From assembly GCF_014200675.1 (NCBI RefSeq), contig NZ_JACHCI010000007.1, positions 62,001 to 126,000 on the forward strand: a DNA stretch of 64,000 nt, given 5' to 3'. Source of the stretch: Janthinobacterium saanense. Its GTDB lineage: Bacteria > Pseudomonadota > Gammaproteobacteria > Burkholderiales > Burkholderiaceae_D. Position 1 is the first letter of the stretch. Each line of letters opens with the position of its first letter. The translations under genes and the position numbers were made by a program. A model generated the notes under the pieces. It was given only the letters and a program-made list of their open reading frames with translations, was not told the DNA's origin and made no database searches. Positions 49,409-58,691 of the stretch are shown one piece after another.

Positions 49409-50761
49409 ATGGACTCCAACAACCAAATCAAGCCCGACGAAATCGAGATCCTGATCGTCGAGGATAGTCCGACCCAGGCGGAGCGTCTGCGCCGCCTGAT
49501 CCAGTCCCTGCATTACAACGCCCGCGTGGCCGCCAATGGCCAGCTGGCCCTGGCCGCTATCCGCGAGCGCAAGCCGCACCTGGTGCTGTCCGATATTGTC
49601 ATGCCGGAAATGAACGGCTATGAGCTGTGCCGCGCCATCAAGTCCGATCCTACCCTGCGCGATATCCCCGTCATCCTGGTCACCTCGCTCAACGATCCGA
49701 AGGACATCATCCGCGGCATCGAGTGCGGCGCCGACAATTTCATCCGCAAGCCCTACGCGGAAGACTATCTGCTCAACCGCATCAGCCACATGCTGATGAA
49801 CCAGAAGCTGCGCAAGAACCAGAATGTCGAAATCGGCATCGCGCTCTACCTGGGAGACCAGAAACACTTCATCAATGCAGAACGCCAGCAAATCCTCGAC
49901 CTGCTGATCTCCACCTATGAACAGGCGGTACAGGTCAATGGCGAATTGCAGGCGCGCGAACGGCAGGTCATCGAACTCAATATGCGCCTGGCGCACCATG
50001 CGGCCGAACTGGAAACCACCAACCGCGAAATCGCCCTGAAAAACCTGGAGCTGGCCGAGGCCAGCCGCATGAAATCGGCCTTTATCGCCAATATGTCGCA
50101 CGAGCTGCGCACGCCGCTGAACGCCATCATCGGCTTTACCGGCGCGCTGCTGATGAAGCTGCCGGGACCATTGACCTCGGACCAGGACAAGCAGCTCAAC
50201 ACCATCCGCGCCAGCGCGCGCCATCTGCTCTCGCTGATCAATGACATTCTCGACGTGGCCAAGATCGAGGCAGGCAAGCTGACACTGTCGATCGAAGCCA
50301 TCACCTGCCAGGAGCTGATCACCGAAGTGGCGGAAACCTTGCGCCCGCTGGCCCAGCAAAAAGGCCTGGCGCTGGAAGTGGACGTGGGCGAACAAGCCAT
50401 CGTGATCGACACGGACCGCCGCGCGCTGACGCAAATCCTGATCAACCTGCTCAATAACGCCATCAAATTTACGGAACAGGGCAGCGTGCGCATCAGCCTG
50501 GCCCAGCGCGAGGAAGACGGCGCGCAGATCACGGAAATGAGCATCGCCGACAGTGGCGCCGGCATCAAGGAAGAAGACCAGGCCAAGCTGTTCCAGGCCT
50601 TCTCGCAGCTCGACTCCACCTCCACCCGCCACGTGGAAGGCGCGGGACTGGGACTGTATTTGTGCCAGAACCTGGCCAGCGCCATCGGCGGCACCCTGCT
50701 CTTCCATAGCGACTACGGCTCCGGCAGCACGTTTACCCTGTCCCTGCCGGGCAAGAGCTGA
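49409..50761 (+). CDS. Soluble hybrid: receiver domain followed by histidine kinase
   Basis: The 450-residue protein has no membrane helices. An N-terminal receiver domain (about 12-130) has the phospho-acceptor Asp62 (LVLSDIVMPEMNGYE), a coiled-coil linker spans about 170-220, then a HisKA domain with His231 (NMSHELRTPLNAIIGF) and an HATPase with N, G1 and G2 boxes (QILINLLNNAIKF, DSGAGI, GAGLGLYLC). REC-first order suggests that an upstream kinase or phosphotransfer protein tunes its activity. GGAGAGG precedes the ATG. It is not next to a response-regulator gene. Confidence 0.93.
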   Translation: MDSNNQIKPDEIEILIVEDSPTQAERLRRLIQSLHYNARVAANGQLALAAIRERKPHLVLSDIVMPEMNGYELCRAIKSDPTLRDIPVILVTSLNDPKDIIRGIECGADNFIRKPYAEDYLLNRISHMLMNQKLRKNQNVEIGIALYLGDQKHFINAERQQILDLLISTYEQAVQVNGELQARERQVIELNMRLAHHAAELETTNREIALKNLELAEASRMKSAFIANMSHELRTPLNAIIGFTGALLMKLPGPLTSDQDKQLNTIRASARHLLSLINDILDVAKIEAGKLTLSIEAITCQELITEVAETLRPLAQQKGLALEVDVGEQAIVIDTDRRALTQILINLLNNAIKFTEQGSVRISLAQREEDGAQITEMSIADSGAGIKEEDQAKLFQAFSQLDSTSTRHVEGAGLGLYLCQNLASAIGGTLLFHSDYGSGSTFTLSLPGKS

Positions 50762-50827
50762 GATCATTAAAAAAACAAGATGAGTTTTTTGATATTTTAG
50801 CCAAATCGTCACCGTAGTTTTACCGTA

Positions 50828-50856
50828 TTGCACTGCACCATTTTTGGAGATATAGT
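50828..50856 (+). promoter_or_regulatory. Predicted promoter of a small RNA
   Basis: TTGCAC (50828-50833), a 17-bp spacer and TATAGT (50851-50856) form a good sigma-70 promoter, giving a start at about 50863. GGAGA (50847-50851) and TCTCC (50864-50868) flank the -10 as an inverted repeat that may be an operator. Confidence 0.65.
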
Positions 50857-50862
50857 GTTCAT

Positions 50863-50931
50863 GTCTCCTCCAATTCGTTCCTCGAACATTGGATTCAGCC
50901 CGCGCCCTTACCGGCCAGCGGGCTTTTTTTT
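50863..50931 (+). ncRNA. Candidate small regulatory RNA with anti-Shine-Dalgarno 5' end
   Basis: Between the kinase and TetR genes a promoter (50828-50856) leads into a roughly 70-nt unit. It starts with a C/U-rich stretch holding CTCCTCC (50865-50871), complementary to the GGAGGAG ribosome-binding core. A hairpin follows: CCAAT/ATTGG (50870-50874 and 50888-50892) with TCG/CGA inside and a TTCCT loop. The unit ends in an intrinsic terminator, AGCCCGC (50897-50903) and GCGGGCT (50918-50924) followed by a T-run to 50931. This layout is typical of Hfq-dependent trans-acting sRNAs. An ATG at 50861 opens a 37-codon frame, but it runs through the terminator and looks non-coding. Confidence 0.6.
50897..50931 (+). 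terminator. Intrinsic terminator of the candidate sRNA
   Basis: A perfect 7-bp stem (AGCCCGC at 50897-50903 with GCGGGCT at 50918-50924) and 14-nt loop are followed by eight T. The remaining gap to 51086 holds a 7-bp dyad CACCTGA/TCAGGTG (51021-51027 and 51048-51054) and nothing clearly coding. Confidence 0.88.
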
Positions 50932-51086
50932 ATGGTGGCGCCTGAGCAACCCTGCTGCGCGTCGTCGTCTGTAGCCTGCGGTGCTCGCTGCACGCAATGT
51001 GCAGTTCCGCTCCTCGGCCACACCTGAATCCGCTCGCGACGGTTTTCTCAGGTGCTATTACCTGTACACCAAAGACCTTATCACAA

Positions 51087-51124
51087 TAACTAAATCAAAC
51101 GATTTAGTTATATCAATCGTTTGA
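51087..51124 (+). promoter_or_regulatory. Composite TetR operator before the efflux operon
   Basis: Two perfect 10-bp inverted repeats overlap. The first has arms TAACTAAATC (51087-51096) and GATTTAGTTA (51101-51110) around AAAC. The second has arms TCAAACGATT (51095-51104) and AATCGTTTGA (51115-51124). They lie 23-60 bp before the TetR ATG, where a regulator would block transcription of its own operon. Confidence 0.8.
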
Positions 51125-51146
51125 GATATGTGATTAAATCTCAGCC

Positions 51147-51872
51147 ATGATAGAAAAAGATAATCCCCACACTCCAGGCGCCGACGATGGGCGCAAGCCC
51201 CGTTCCGATGGCGAGCAATCGCGCGAGCGTTTGCTGCATAGCGCCATCCGCCTGTTTGCCGAACAGGGTTACGCCAATACTTCCACGCGCGAACTGGCGC
51301 AGGCGGCCGGCACCAATGTGGCCGCCATCAGCTATTATTTTGGCGACAAGGCTGGCCTGTACCGCGCTGTTTTCGCCCAGTACGCGGTTGATCCGCAAGT
51401 CAAGATCGCCCGCTACGACCAGCCCCACTTCAGCTTGCGGCTAAGCCTGGAAGGCTTTTATGCACAACTGCTGGCGCCCATGCTGCAGAGCGGTCTGGTG
51501 CGCGACTGCCTGCGCCTGTGGTTCCGCGAAGTGCTGGAGCCGACCGGCTTGTGGGCGCGTGAGTTCGAGCAGAATATCCGTCCCGAACACGAGGCGCTGA
51601 CCCGCGTGCTGGCGCGCCACCTGGGCGCGCCCGAAGACAGCGACGATATGCACCGGCTGGCCTTTTCTATCGCTGCGATGGCGCTGCAGCAGATGATAGC
51701 CGGCGACGTCCTGCGCGCGCTGCGGCCGCAATTGCTGGCAACGCCGCAGGCTACCCAGGTCTGGCTGGCGCGCATGGTCGACTATGCGCTGGCGATGGCC
51801 GAAGTGGAACGGCAACGCCTGCATCTCTCCCCACCAAACGACGCAAGCACTACCGCAAAAGGATCGGCATGA
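51147..51872 (+). CDS. TetR-family regulator with CecR-type C-terminal domain
   Basis: The 241-residue protein has a TetR helix-turn-helix (SRERLLHSAIRLFAEQGYANTST, then VAAISYYFGDKAGLYRAVF) and a C-terminal DUF1956/CecR-like ligand domain (about 100-225). It is the first gene of the efflux operon; its stop overlaps the next ATG by 4 bp. It very likely represses the operon through the palindromes at 51087-51124 and is released by a pump substrate. Confidence 0.92.
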   Translation: MIEKDNPHTPGADDGRKPRSDGEQSRERLLHSAIRLFAEQGYANTSTRELAQAAGTNVAAISYYFGDKAGLYRAVFAQYAVDPQVKIARYDQPHFSLRLSLEGFYAQLLAPMLQSGLVRDCLRLWFREVLEPTGLWAREFEQNIRPEHEALTRVLARHLGAPEDSDDMHRLAFSIAAMALQQMIAGDVLRALRPQLLATPQATQVWLARMVDYALAMAEVERQRLHLSPPNDASTTAKGSA

Positions 51873-53269
51873 ACAGGATCAAGGGTGCGCTGGCCACCGG
51901 CATGCTGCTGGCACTGGGCGGCTGCGCCGTGCAGGGCCCGCCAGCAGCGGCAAGCAGCAATACACCACCGCAATGGCATACGCCGCTGCCGCATCATGGC
52001 AATCTGGCCGACCTGGCCAACTGGTGGCAGCGCCAGGGCGACAGCCTGCTGGTAGAACTGATTAGCGACGCACAGCAAGCCAGCCCGGATATCGCCACCG
52101 CCCACACGCGCATCGTGCAGTCGCGCGCCGACCGCATCGCCAGCGGCGCCGCGCTGGCGCCCACCCTGGACGCCAGCGGCAGCGTGGTGCGCACCAGCCA
52201 GCAATCGCTGCAGCCAAGCGGCACTACTTCTCAGCTGGCCTTGCAGGCTAGCTGGGAAATCGACGTCTTCGGCGCCAACCGGGCAGCGCGCGACGCGGCC
52301 CAGGCCCGCTACGAAGGCGCGCAGGCACTATGGCACGATGCGCGCGTCTCGGTCGCCGCCGAAGTGGCCAAGCAGTATTACGCGCTGCGCGCCTGCCAGC
52401 AATTGCAAGCCGTGGCAGAACAGGACGCGAGCTCGCGCGCAGATTCGGCGCGCCTGACAGAGCTGAGCGCCAGGGCCGGTTTCGAAGCGCCGGCCAATGC
52501 AGCGCTGGCCCGCGCCAGCGCCGCCGAAGGCGCCAGCCGCGCCATCGACCAGCGCACCAGCTGCGATATCGCCATCCAGGCCCTGGTAGCCCTGTCGGCC
52601 ATGCCCGAAGACACGCTGCGCCAGAAACTGGCAGCGACGCCGCTGGTGGCGCCTGCACCGGTGCCGATTGCCGCGCTGCCGGCGCAAACGCTGCGCCAGC
52701 GGCCCGATATCTTCAACGCCGAGCGCAGCGTGGCCGCCGCCAGCTTCGAAGTGGCCGGCGCCAGGGCCCAGCGCTACCCGCAACTGAGCCTGACCGGTTC
52801 CATCGGCACCGGCAATTTCCGCGGCGGCGGCAGCAGCATCACGGCCAGCACCTGGAGTGTTGGCCCGCTGGCGGTCAGCCTGCCCATCTTCGACGGCGGA
52901 CGCCGCCGGGCCCAGGTCGACGCGGCAGCTGCGCGCTACGACGAAGCCGTGCTGACCTACCGCGCCGATGTACGCCAGGCCGTGCGCGAAGTGGAAGAAG
53001 CACTGCTCAATCTGCGCAGCACGGAAGAACGCAGCAGCCATGCGCAAACGGCTTTGGAAGGGTATCGCCTGTCGTTCGTGGCGACTGAAGACCGCTACAA
53101 GAATGGCCTGGCCAGCCTGATCGAACTGGAAGATGCGCGCCGCACGCGCCTGGCCGCCGAAAACACCGTCGTCACCCTGGAGCGCGACCGCAGCACCGCC
53201 TGGGTAGCCTTGTACCGCGCCGCTGGCGGCGGCTGGAACAGCAATCTGGCTACCACCACCACGCCCTGA
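51869..53269 (+). CDS. RND efflux outer-membrane lipoprotein (NodT/OprM type)
   Basis: The 466-residue protein is the outer-membrane channel of a tripartite pump. It has a lipobox LALGGC (Cys about 19), two OEP repeats, and the family motifs SWEIDVFGANRAARDAAQA, QRPDIFNAERSVAAASFEVAGARA and LPIFDGGRRRAQVDAAAARYD. It overlaps the TetR gene by ATGA and precedes the adaptor gene by 28 bp. Confidence 0.94.
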   Translation: MNRIKGALATGMLLALGGCAVQGPPAAASSNTPPQWHTPLPHHGNLADLANWWQRQGDSLLVELISDAQQASPDIATAHTRIVQSRADRIASGAALAPTLDASGSVVRTSQQSLQPSGTTSQLALQASWEIDVFGANRAARDAAQARYEGAQALWHDARVSVAAEVAKQYYALRACQQLQAVAEQDASSRADSARLTELSARAGFEAPANAALARASAAEGASRAIDQRTSCDIAIQALVALSAMPEDTLRQKLAATPLVAPAPVPIAALPAQTLRQRPDIFNAERSVAAASFEVAGARAQRYPQLSLTGSIGTGNFRGGGSSITASTWSVGPLAVSLPIFDGGRRRAQVDAAAARYDEAVLTYRADVRQAVREVEEALLNLRSTEERSSHAQTALEGYRLSFVATEDRYKNGLASLIELEDARRTRLAAENTVVTLERDRSTAWVALYRAAGGGWNSNLATTTTP

Positions 53270-53297
53270 CCGGCCGCAAAAAACTGACGCAAACACC

Positions 53298-54434
53298 ATG
53301 AAAAAACTGACATTGAAACCGATCGCCATCGTCCTCGCCGCCCTTGTCATAGTGGCCGGCGCTGGTTTTACGCTGTACACGCCAGCATCCAGGGCGACCG
53401 ATAGCAAGGAGAGCGCGCAAAAGCCGGCGCTGACCGTCACCTCGGCCAAACCGCAGCCAGCCAGCCTGCCCATCAAACTGAGCGCCAACGGCAACGTGGC
53501 CGCCTGGCAGGAAGCCGTCATCGGCAGCGAATCGAATGGCTTGCGCCTGACGGAAGTGCGCGTCAACGTGGGCGACGTGGTGCGCGCCGGACAAGTGCTG
53601 GCCGTGTTCTCGAACGACACGGTGAACGCCGACCTGGCGCAAGCGAAGGCGGCGGTGCAGGAAGCGCAGGCGAATGCCGCCGAGGCGGCCGCCAATGCGC
53701 AGCGCGCCCGCTCACTGCAAAGCACGGGCGCCATCAGCGCGCAGCAGATCACGCAATACCTGACGGCTGAACAGACGGCCAATGCGCGCATTGCATCAAG
53801 CAAGGCCCAGCTGGCAACGCAAGAGCTGCGCCTGAAATACACGCAGGTGGTGGCGCCCGACAGCGGCATCATCTCCTCGCGTTCAGCCACCGTCGGCTCG
53901 GTGGTGGGCGCCGGCACGGAATTGTTTCGCCTGATACGCCAGGGCCGCCTGGAATGGCGCGCCGAAGTGACAGCCACGGAACTGCTGAAGTTAACACCGG
54001 GCACGCTGGCTGAAGTGACGGCCGCCAATGGCAGCGCCCTGACAGGCAAGGTGCGCATGATCGCCCCCACCGTTGATCCGCAATCCCGTACTGCCCTCGT
54101 CTACGTAGACCTGCCAGCATCCACCGGCGCCAACGCGCCATTCAAGGCCGGCATGTATGCGAGTGGCACTTTTGCGCTGGGCGCGTCAAACGCACTGACC
54201 GTGCCGCAGCAAGCGATCGCCATACGCGACGGTTTCAGCTATGTCTTCCGCCTGAAAGCCGACCAGCGCGTCAGCCAGATCAAGGTAGAACCGGGCCGGC
54301 GCCTGGCCGACAGCATCGAGATTTTGTCCGGCATCACGGCCGATACCACCATCGTCGTCAATGGCGCCGGCTTCCTCAACGACGGCGACCTGGTACGCAA
54401 TGTTACGCTCCCAGTCGCCAGCGCAAAAAAATAA
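53298..54434 (+). CDS. RND efflux periplasmic adaptor (membrane fusion protein)
   Basis: The 378-residue adaptor has an N-terminal membrane anchor (about 6-28), a split lipoyl domain (VIGSESNGLRLTEVRVNVGDVVRAGQVLAVF and VVAPDSGIISSRSATVGSVV, short cores VGDVVRAGQVLAVF and APDSGIISSRSATVGS), a short alpha-hairpin (about 110-180), and beta-barrel and membrane-proximal domains. It bridges the inner-membrane pump and the outer-membrane channel. Confidence 0.93.
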   Translation: MKKLTLKPIAIVLAALVIVAGAGFTLYTPASRATDSKESAQKPALTVTSAKPQPASLPIKLSANGNVAAWQEAVIGSESNGLRLTEVRVNVGDVVRAGQVLAVFSNDTVNADLAQAKAAVQEAQANAAEAAANAQRARSLQSTGAISAQQITQYLTAEQTANARIASSKAQLATQELRLKYTQVVAPDSGIISSRSATVGSVVGAGTELFRLIRQGRLEWRAEVTATELLKLTPGTLAEVTAANGSALTGKVRMIAPTVDPQSRTALVYVDLPASTGANAPFKAGMYASGTFALGASNALTVPQQAIAIRDGFSYVFRLKADQRVSQIKVEPGRRLADSIEILSGITADTTIVVNGAGFLNDGDLVRNVTLPVASAKK

Positions 54435-54443
54435 GGACAGGCC

Positions 54444-57400
54444 ATGAATTTTTCCTCCCTGTCGATCAAGAATCCGATACCGGCCATCATGCTGTTTGCG
54501 CTGCTGAGCCTGGCCGGGATGCTGGCCTACAAAGCCAATCCGGTGCAGGATTTCCCCGACATCGAACTGCCCATCGTCACCGTCAATGCGGTGCTGCCCG
54601 GCGCCGCGCCGGCCCAGCTGGAAACGGAAGTGGCGCGCAAGATCGAGGATTCCGTCGCCACCTTGCAAGGCGTGAAGAACATCTACACCAAGGTGCTCGA
54701 TGGCACGGTCACGGTGACCGTCGAGTTCATCCTAGAAAAGCAGATCCCCGAAGCCGTCAATGACGTGCGCGATGCGGTGGCCAGGGTCAAGGCAGACATG
54801 CCGGCCGAACTGCGCGACCCTACCGTCACCAAGGCCACCACGGCGGGCCGCGTGGTACTGACCTTTATCGCCAGGCCCAGGGAAGGCGCCAGCAATCCCC
54901 TGGATGCAACCGACCTGTCCTGGTTCGTCGACAATACCGTGTCCAAGCGCTTGCTGGCAGTGCCCGGCGTGGGCGCCGTCAACCGCGTGGGCGGTGTCTA
55001 CCGCGAAATCCAGGTGGAGCTTGACGAAGAACGCATGGCCGCCTTGAAGGTGTCGGCGCTGGACGTGTCGCGCCAGCTGCGGCTGGTGCAGCGCGAAGCG
55101 CCGGGTGGACGCGGCGACGTCAGCGGCGCCGAACAATCGGTGCGCACGATCGCCACCGTGCAGACGGCCGATGAATTGTCGCGCATCGACTTGCCGCTGC
55201 CGGACGGCCGCCATGTGCGCCTGGACCAGGTGGCCACGGTGCGCGACACGATCGCCGAACCGCGCGCGCTGGCCCAGCAGAATGGCAAGACCGTGGTCGC
55301 CTTTGACGTATTCCGCACCAAGGGTGCCAGTGACGTCACGGTGGCCAAGGGCGCGCGCGCCGCCATCGCCCAACTGCAAAAGGAAAACCGGAACATCGTG
55401 CTGGAACAGGCGATCGACAATGCCGTCCCTGTCGAAGAAAATTTCGATGGTTCGATGGAGCTGCTGTACGAAGGCGCACTGCTGGCCGTGCTGGTGGTGT
55501 GGTGGTTCTTGCGCGACTGGCGCGCCACCCTGGTGGCCGCCGCCGCCCTGCCCTTGTCCGTGATGCCGGCTTTTTTGGGCATCTACTGGTTTGGCTACAC
55601 GCTCAACACCGTCACCTTGCTGTCGCTGGCGCTGGTGGTGGGCGTACTGGTCGATGACGCCATCGTGGAAATCGAGAATATCTCGCGCCATCTGCGCATG
55701 GGCAAGACGCCGATGGAAGCGGCGATGGAAGCGGCCGATGAAATCGGCATGGCGGTGATCGCCACCACCTTCGCGCTGGTGGCCGTGTTCCTGCCGACCG
55801 CCTTCATGAGCGGCATCCCCGGCCTGTTCTTCAAGCAGTTCGGCTGGACCGCCGTGCTGGCTGTACTGGCGTCCTTGCTGGTGGCGCGCCTGCTCACGCC
55901 CATGATGGCGGCCTACATATTGAAGCCCTCGGTGCACAAGGAAGAACAGGATAGCTGGCTGATGACGCGCTACCTGGCCGTCATGCAATGGTGTTTGCGC
56001 AACCGGGGCATCACGGCACTCGCCTCGGCCCTGTTCTTTGCCGCTTCCATCGCCCTCGTGTCGCTGCTGCCGACCGGCTTCGTGCCGGCCGCCGACCGTT
56101 CGCAAACGCAGATCAACCTGGAACTGCCGCCCGGCTCCACCCTGGCCGAAACCCAGGCCGTGGCGGCCCAGGCGCGCGATGCCGCCATGCAGGTACCTGG
56201 CATCACCGACGTGTTCAGTTCAGTCGGTGGCGGCTCCAGCGGCAATGCCTTTGCGCCTGGCGCCTCCGCCGAGGCGCGCCGCGCCGTATTGACCCTCACC
56301 ACCGTGCACCGCACCAAGCGCAAGGAATCGATGGCGGAGCTGGAAGCGCAGCTGCGCCGCAAGCTCGATAATATTCCCGGCGCCCGCTTCACGGTAGGCC
56401 CGCCCGACACGGGCGTCAAGATGCAGCTGGTGCTGCGCTCGGAAGACCCGGTCGCGCTGCTGGCGGCGGCGCAAAAAGTCGAACGCGAACTGCATGGTTT
56501 GAAAGGCATCGGCAATGTCAATTCCAGCGCCTCGCTGGTGCGCCCGGAAATCATCGTGCGCCCCGATTTCGCCAAGGCTGCCGACCTGGGCGTGACGGCG
56601 GCCTCGATCGGTGAAACGGTGCGCGTGGCCACCGCCGGCGACTACGATACGGACATGACGAAGATGAACCTGCCGGAACGCCAGGTGCCGATCCGCGTCA
56701 AGCTGCCCAACAGCGTGCGGGCCGACCTGGCCGCCATCGAAAGGCTGACCGTGCCGGGCAAGAATGGCCCTGTGCGCCTGGCCAACGTGGCGGCCGTCAC
56801 CATGGAAAGCGGTCCGGCACAGATCGACCGCCTGAACCGCAGCCGCAATGTGACCTTGAACGTGGAACTCGGGTCACGCACCCTGGGGGAATTGAACAAG
56901 GAAGCGCGCGCACTGCCATCGATGAAAAACCTGCCGCCATCCGTGAAGATCGCGGAACTGGGCGACGCGCAGGAAATGGCCTCGCTGTTCGCCAGCTTCG
57001 GCCTGGCCATGCTGATCGGCGTGCTGTGCATCTACTGCGTGCTGGTGCTGCTGTTCAAGGACTTCATGCAGCCGATGACGATTCTGGCGGCGCTGCCGCT
57101 GTCGATCGGCGGCGCCTTCGTGGCGCTGCTGCTCACGCACAGCGCGCTGTCGATGCCGTCGATGATAGGCCTGATCATGCTGATGGGGATCGTCACCAAG
57201 AACTCGATCCTGCTGGTCGACTATGCGATATTGGCGCGTGAAGCAGGCATGAACCGTTTCGACGCGCTGGTCGACGCCTGCCACAAGCGCAGCCGCCCCA
57301 TTTTGATGACCACTATCGCCATGGGCGCCGGCATGATGCCACTGGCGCTGGGCTGGGGCGCCGACCCCAGCTTCCGCTCGCCGATGGCGATCACCGTCAT

Positions 57401-57569
57401 CGGTGGCCTGATCACCTCGACGTTGTTAAGCCTGCTGGTGGTGCCAGCCGTGTTCACCCATGTCGACGACCTGGAGCACTGGCTGCAAGGCCAGGCGGCA
57501 AAACTGCGCCATAAGGCGCCCGCGCAGCATGATGAGCAGCGGCTACTGGAGAAACAGGAGCGAGCCTGA
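54444..57569 (+). CDS. RND efflux transporter permease (HAE1/MdtB-like)
   Basis: The 1041-residue proton-driven pump has 12 membrane helices and two large periplasmic loops. The N-terminus NFSSLSIKNPIPAIMLFALL and the TM4 proton-relay Asp pair in VGVLVDDAIVEIENISRHLRMG (about residues 402-409) are canonical. LMLMGIVTKNSILLVDYAI-like TM11 sequence (IMLMGIVTKNSILLVDYA) is present. It follows the adaptor by 9 bp. The substrate spectrum is unknown; homologues expel drugs, dyes and detergents. Confidence 0.95.
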   Translation: MNFSSLSIKNPIPAIMLFALLSLAGMLAYKANPVQDFPDIELPIVTVNAVLPGAAPAQLETEVARKIEDSVATLQGVKNIYTKVLDGTVTVTVEFILEKQIPEAVNDVRDAVARVKADMPAELRDPTVTKATTAGRVVLTFIARPREGASNPLDATDLSWFVDNTVSKRLLAVPGVGAVNRVGGVYREIQVELDEERMAALKVSALDVSRQLRLVQREAPGGRGDVSGAEQSVRTIATVQTADELSRIDLPLPDGRHVRLDQVATVRDTIAEPRALAQQNGKTVVAFDVFRTKGASDVTVAKGARAAIAQLQKENRNIVLEQAIDNAVPVEENFDGSMELLYEGALLAVLVVWWFLRDWRATLVAAAALPLSVMPAFLGIYWFGYTLNTVTLLSLALVVGVLVDDAIVEIENISRHLRMGKTPMEAAMEAADEIGMAVIATTFALVAVFLPTAFMSGIPGLFFKQFGWTAVLAVLASLLVARLLTPMMAAYILKPSVHKEEQDSWLMTRYLAVMQWCLRNRGITALASALFFAASIALVSLLPTGFVPAADRSQTQINLELPPGSTLAETQAVAAQARDAAMQVPGITDVFSSVGGGSSGNAFAPGASAEARRAVLTLTTVHRTKRKESMAELEAQLRRKLDNIPGARFTVGPPDTGVKMQLVLRSEDPVALLAAAQKVERELHGLKGIGNVNSSASLVRPEIIVRPDFAKAADLGVTAASIGETVRVATAGDYDTDMTKMNLPERQVPIRVKLPNSVRADLAAIERLTVPGKNGPVRLANVAAVTMESGPAQIDRLNRSRNVTLNVELGSRTLGELNKEARALPSMKNLPPSVKIAELGDAQEMASLFASFGLAMLIGVLCIYCVLVLLFKDFMQPMTILAALPLSIGGAFVALLLTHSALSMPSMIGLIMLMGIVTKNSILLVDYAILAREAGMNRFDALVDACHKRSRPILMTTIAMGAGMMPLALGWGADPSFRSPMAITVIGGLITSTLLSLLVVPAVFTHVDDLEHWLQGQAAKLRHKAPAQHDEQRLLEKQERA

Positions 57570-57689
57570 TTTTTAAAAAAAGCCCTTCCAGGGCAAGCCG
57601 GCGAGTGGACGGACCATCCACCATGCCACATCGCTGGCCGCTATCTGGCATACTGCGCGCATTCTTAATGAACGCATCTTGCCCTGCCT

Positions 57690-58646
57690 ATGAATTACCG
57701 CACTCCGTTCACCGTGCTGATGGCCTGCGCCATGCTAGTGGCCTGCTCGGATAAAACCGCCGCCACGGCCGATGTCGCCGCCGCTGCGCCTGCCCCAGCA
57801 GCCGAAACCGAAGCCGTTTCCGCGCCAGCGCCAGCGCCAACGGCGCCAGCCAACGAAGACAGGAACGAGGTCGTGAAATCCGACATCGACCGCGCACGCG
57901 AAGCAGAATTCATGCGCGCCGTGTTCGGCAAGGACTACCGCGCCGACAGCGACGACGCGCTGGCCGACCTGAGCGACCCTGAGCAGCATGTCGACAAACT
58001 CAGTTATGTCGTCAGCGCCGTCGCCTCCAAACTGCTGGGCAATGGCCGCGCCGTGCTGGTGGCGAATGCGGAAACGGCGAACACGGAAGGCACAGCCGAA
58101 TCGGCGCACGTCACGCAAGGCTTGTTGAACGTGTTTTTCCTCACGCAAGCCGGCGAAGGAAAATGGAAGGTGAGCGAGCGCGTGGAAAATATCGCCGCGC
58201 TGGGTTCATCGGGCCAGCTGGGCGACGTGCAATGGACGCGTTTGGGACAGGATAAACTGGGCCTGGCGATCCGTCACGGCTATACGGGCCAGGGCTATAC
58301 CATCAACCAGCTGGCCTTGTTCGAGGTGGGCGATGGCGAGGTCACCTTGCTGACCCAGGGCATCGACCTGCACTCCGATAATCTGGGCGCCTGTACCGAG
58401 GAAATGGAGGAATGCTGGGACGTCAGCGGCAACTGGCGCTTCGCCACCGCACAGGGCGGCGGCAAGCACGATGACTTGTTGATCGACTTCAGCGGCTTCA
58501 CGGAAAAAATCAAGGCCGGCGTCAAGCTCAAACCGGACCAGGATCCACCGCGCACGTCCACGCTCATCACCGCCCAGGCGCGCTACGTTTTCGACGGCAA
58601 GACCTATAAACTGGCCGAAGGACGTAACCCGGTTCCGGGCGTATAA
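57690..58646 (+). CDS. Hypothetical lipoprotein
   Basis: The 318-residue predicted lipoprotein has a lipobox LVAC (Cys about 19), an Ala/Pro linker (about 24-55) and a globular beta-rich domain (RVENIAALGSSGQLGDVQWTRLG, then LGACTEEMEECWDVSGNWRF). I do not recognise the domain. Two Cys in CTEEMEEC could form a disulfide. It stands alone after the RND operon, separated by 120 bp containing a small hairpin, and is convergent with a membrane TPR gene. Confidence 0.75.
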   Translation: MNYRTPFTVLMACAMLVACSDKTAATADVAAAAPAPAAETEAVSAPAPAPTAPANEDRNEVVKSDIDRAREAEFMRAVFGKDYRADSDDALADLSDPEQHVDKLSYVVSAVASKLLGNGRAVLVANAETANTEGTAESAHVTQGLLNVFFLTQAGEGKWKVSERVENIAALGSSGQLGDVQWTRLGQDKLGLAIRHGYTGQGYTINQLALFEVGDGEVTLLTQGIDLHSDNLGACTEEMEECWDVSGNWRFATAQGGGKHDDLLIDFSGFTEKIKAGVKLKPDQDPPRTSTLITAQARYVFDGKTYKLAEGRNPVPGV

Positions 58647-58670
58647 GTGTAAGACCCGGTGTAAGACCCG
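58647..58670 (+). repeat. Short tandem repeat after the lipoprotein gene
   Basis: GTGTAAGACCCG is present twice in tandem (58647-58658 and 58659-58670). The second copy's ACCCG can pair with CGGGT at 58680-58684, making a weak stem between the convergent genes. Confidence 0.7.
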
Positions 58671-58691
58671 ATGTCAGGCCGGGTTTCAGGT

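Noticed and set aside
50770-50790. AAAAAAC/GTTTTTT dyad just after the histidine kinase stop
   Set aside because: An all-A/T stem is too weak to call a terminator with confidence.
50861-50974. 37-codon ORF starting at ATG 50861 with GGAG upstream
   Set aside because: It reads straight through a strong intrinsic terminator and has a composition unlike a protein; the sRNA interpretation explains the same bases better.
57582-57594. GCCCT/AGGGC hairpin after the RND gene
   Set aside because: The stem is only 5 bp and its T-run is on the minus strand, where no gene ends. It is not convincing as the plus-strand terminator.
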